DNA of 7,149 nucleotides, from contig CAUEKH010000123.1 of NCBI GenBank assembly GCA_959018155.1, positions 1 through 7,149 on the forward strand. Direction: 5' to 3'. The stretch comes from an uncultured Hungatella sp. GTDB lineage: Bacteria; Bacillota; Clostridia; Lachnospirales; Lachnospiraceae. This document shows positions 5,706-7,149 of this stretch, one piece after another (positions within the stretch are counted from its first letter, which is position 1; each line of letters starts with the position of its first letter). The position numbers and the translations under genes are program-made. The notes under the pieces are model-generated. The model saw nothing but the letters and a program-made list of their open reading frames with translations. It was not told the origin of the DNA and did not search any database.

Positions 5706-6161
5706 TCAGGCCTTCCGCACCGCCGGCTCGTCTCTGTTTCCAGCCAGCATGTGCAGACACTCCTGCGACTTGTCGTAATAATACCGGATGATATCTTTTC
5801 TCGTAATGATGCCGATGAAGTTACCCTGGTCATCTACTACAGGCACAAAATTCTGGTTTAATGCCTTGTCAATCAAATCCTCCATATTGGAGTTTGCGTA
5901 CACCGGCTGATTATCGGAACGCCGGTCAATGGCAGTCACCGTCACCCGCTCTGCCTCTTTTAAGCTTAAATTAAACTTATTCTTGATTCCCCAGAGCATA
6001 TCCCCTTCTGTGATTGTCCCGACATATCTTCCATTCCTGCCAATGACAGGAACCGCGGAGTACTTGTGATACTCCATCTTCTCCAGCGCCTGGCGCAGGG
6101 TTTCATCTTCATAAATGTAAGCTACATCACTCTTTGGTGTTAAAAAAAACAGTATATTCAT
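5706..6161 (-). CDS. Two-CBS-domain protein (probable adenine-nucleotide-responsive regulator)
   Basis: 151 residues made almost entirely of a tandem CBS pair, a module that binds AMP, ATP, NADH or similar ligands. CBS 1 covers about residues 3-60 (AYIYEDETLRQALEKMEYHK, SAVPVIGRNGRYVGTITEGD); CBS 2 covers about 73-130 (NSNMEDLIDKALNQNFVPVV, GNFIGIITRKDIIRYY). There is no attached enzymatic, transporter or DNA-binding domain, so the partner is unknown. ATG 6161 is chosen: GGGAG lies 7 bases upstream, whereas the in-frame GTG at 6167 almost abuts it. The gene has its own promoter and is separated from the upstream LytM gene by a strong terminator, so it is probably transcribed alone. Confidence 0.85.
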   Translation of the reverse strand: MNILFFLTPKSDVAYIYEDETLRQALEKMEYHKYSAVPVIGRNGRYVGTITEGDMLWGIKNKFNLSLKEAERVTVTAIDRRSDNQPVYANSNMEDLIDKALNQNFVPVVDDQGNFIGIITRKDIIRYYYDKSQECLHMLAGNRDEPAVRKA

Positions 6162-6193
6162 AGCCACACTCCCGTCACTTTATTTTCAGTAGT

Positions 6194-6202
6194 AGTATAG
6201 CA
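6194..6202 (-). promoter_or_regulatory. Extended -10 promoter of the CBS gene
   Basis: On the minus strand TGCTATACT (6202-6194) is an extended -10 box (TGn plus TATACT), about 33 bases before ATG 6161. No good -35 box stands at the usual distance, which is common for extended -10 promoters. The DNA upstream (6221-6250) is very A/T-rich and could act as an UP element. Confidence 0.55.
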
Positions 6203-6259
6203 CAGGGCTCTAAATCACATATGAACAAATTATTATTTTTTTATAACATTTTACAGGCG

Positions 6260-6308
6260 AAAAAAGAGACAGGATAAAGAACCGTTAACGGCTCTTCCCC
6301 TGCCTCTC
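6260..6308 (-). terminator. Strong intrinsic terminator of the LytM-domain gene
   Basis: On the minus strand AGAGGCAGG pairs with CCTGTCTCT (one G-T pair), and an inner stem AAGAGCCG pairs with CGGTTCTT around TTAA. The structure is followed directly by six Ts (complement of 6265-6260). It lies about 45 bases after the stop at 6353 and separates this gene from the CBS gene. Confidence 0.85.
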
Positions 6309-6352
6309 TGTTGGCACTTACACAGACCTCTGACTCTTTCATTTTCCGCGAT

Positions 6353-7114
6353 TCACTGCATGTAATCGAGCGGGTCCACCGGTTTTTCTTCATGTACCAG
6401 TTCGAAGAATACATTTGCGCCTTCCACAGAATAATACTTCGTGGGCTCTGCCACATATCCGAGGACTTCGCCCTGCTTAATGTATTCGTTCTCCACCACC
6501 TTCAGTTCCTTCAGCTGACCACACGTTGCCAGATAATCATTTCCAAGGTTTAAGACAACGTAATTGCCCAACTCCTCATTAGCGCCGATTTCCTCCACCT
6601 TCGCGTCAGCCGGGGCGAGGACAGGCGTACTTACGGCGCCTTGAATAACAATTCCCGGATTGCATTTGTACTGCTCCAGCGTCGGGAAATAGATGGTAGA
6701 TTCCATATTATAATCAAGAATCACATTTCCTTCCACCGGCCATGCCATTTTTGCAGCCTCATTGAAATTAAGCACCAGGGATGTGGCTGCCGCTTTGTCT
6801 GCTGCGGCTTTTGCCGCTTCACTCTCAGTTTCCGCCTGTGCCGTGGCTTTGGCAGAATCGACCACCGCTGAATCTTCTTCCGGTGTTCTGGCCGCATTGG
6901 AATCTCCGGCTACAAGCGCCTCGTTCTCCTGCGGAACCGTTTCCTGGGCTATGATGCCCTGCTGATCAGGAACCTCCAGATATGGGCTCTGACCGCTGTC
7001 GTTTCCTCTTTGAATGGTAATGACTCCTGCCGCAGCTACTATAGTCAGCAGGCCTAAAACCAACAGTACAAGGAATACTTTGTCCTTGAACAATTGACTC
7101 ATCTTCTCTTTCAC
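6353..7114 (-). CDS. Membrane-anchored LytM/M23-domain protein lacking zinc ligands (SpoIIQ-like)
   Basis: 253 residues: a short charged N-terminus, one membrane helix (about 13-35, VFLVLLVLGLLTIVAAAGVI), an Ala/Glu/Ser-rich linker (about 40-110), then a LytM-type domain (about 125-250). Active M23 peptidases have H-x-G-I-D near the start and H-x-H near the end. Here the first site reads NPGIVI (His to Asn152, Asp to Val156) and the second NVFFE (both His lost, N224 and F226), so it should not cut peptidoglycan. Such inactive, single-pass LytM proteins include SpoIIQ of B. subtilis, which holds the forespore side of the engulfment channel with SpoIIIAH; this is the best guess, but a divisome-type LytM factor is possible. 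GTG 7114 is chosen: GAGGTG (7126-7121) lies 6 bases before it, while GTG 7123 is inside that site. The promoter is outside or at the window edge. Confidence 0.8.
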   Translation of the reverse strand: MKEKMSQLFKDKVFLVLLVLGLLTIVAAAGVITIQRGNDSGQSPYLEVPDQQGIIAQETVPQENEALVAGDSNAARTPEEDSAVVDSAKATAQAETESEAAKAAADKAAATSLVLNFNEAAKMAWPVEGNVILDYNMESTIYFPTLEQYKCNPGIVIQGAVSTPVLAPADAKVEEIGANEELGNYVVLNLGNDYLATCGQLKELKVVENEYIKQGEVLGYVAEPTKYYSVEGANVFFELVHEEKPVDPLDYMQ

Positions 7115-7149
7115 GTTTATCACCTCGGTAATATTCTTACCAAAGGAGA

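Noticed and set aside
5588..5833. Small minus-strand ORF overlapping the terminator and the CBS gene tail.
   Set aside because: It runs out of frame through a strong terminator hairpin and the CBS coding region, with no recognisable family features.
7132..7141. GGTAAGAATA on the minus strand, which fits a sigma-F -10 pattern upstream of the SpoIIQ-like gene.
   Set aside because: The start of transcription would fall inside the GAGGTG ribosome binding site, and the -35 region is outside the window, so the match cannot be trusted.
7140..7149. AAAGGAGA at the right edge as a ribosome binding site for a divergent + strand gene.
   Set aside because: No start codon or coding sequence is visible before the window ends.

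Overview
The window looks like chromosomal DNA of an anaerobic, endospore-forming member of the Bacillota, most likely class Clostridia and plausibly Lachnospiraceae. The reasons are cotJ spore-coat genes, a SpoIIQ/LytM-like membrane protein, strong GAGGTG/AGGAGG ribosome binding sites, and family variants that resemble gut clostridia. The assignment rests on recognising gene families, not on a search.

Region 1 (1-~295): the 3' end of a large serine recombinase on the + strand, followed by a short non-coding arm with an imperfect hairpin. This is the edge of an integrated element that continues left of the window. Region 2 (~290-1354, minus strand): a cotJ spore-coat operon, cotJA-cotJB-cotJC, with overlapping stop/start codons. 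CotJA carries a long Met/Gly/Pro repeat extension. cotJB has an apparent one-base frameshift. cotJC is cut after about 32 codons, where the element begins. This matches the layout of sporulation genes split by skin-like intervening elements and is the most interesting part of the window.

Region 3 (1394-4145): an FAD-dependent oxidoreductase with a compact C-terminal Rieske domain (minus) is divergent from a MarR-family regulator and a TauE/SafE (TSUP) permease (plus). The MarR gene has a very good sigma-A promoter whose -10 box lies in a 37-bp near-perfect palindrome made of two GTTCT-N4-AGAAC dyads, so autoregulation is likely.

Region 4 (4158-5693): a single gene for a GGDEF-EAL protein with its own promoter and a strong terminator. 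Both domains have lost key catalytic residues, so it looks like a c-di-GMP sensor or scaffold rather than an enzyme. Region 5 (5706-7114, minus): a two-CBS-domain protein, then, behind a separate long terminator, a membrane-anchored LytM-domain protein lacking the usual zinc ligands. The latter resembles SpoIIQ-type factors of sporulation.

No tRNA, rRNA, CRISPR array or insertion sequence was seen. Gaps between genes are all under 200 bases and are described under the promoter, operator and terminator entries.
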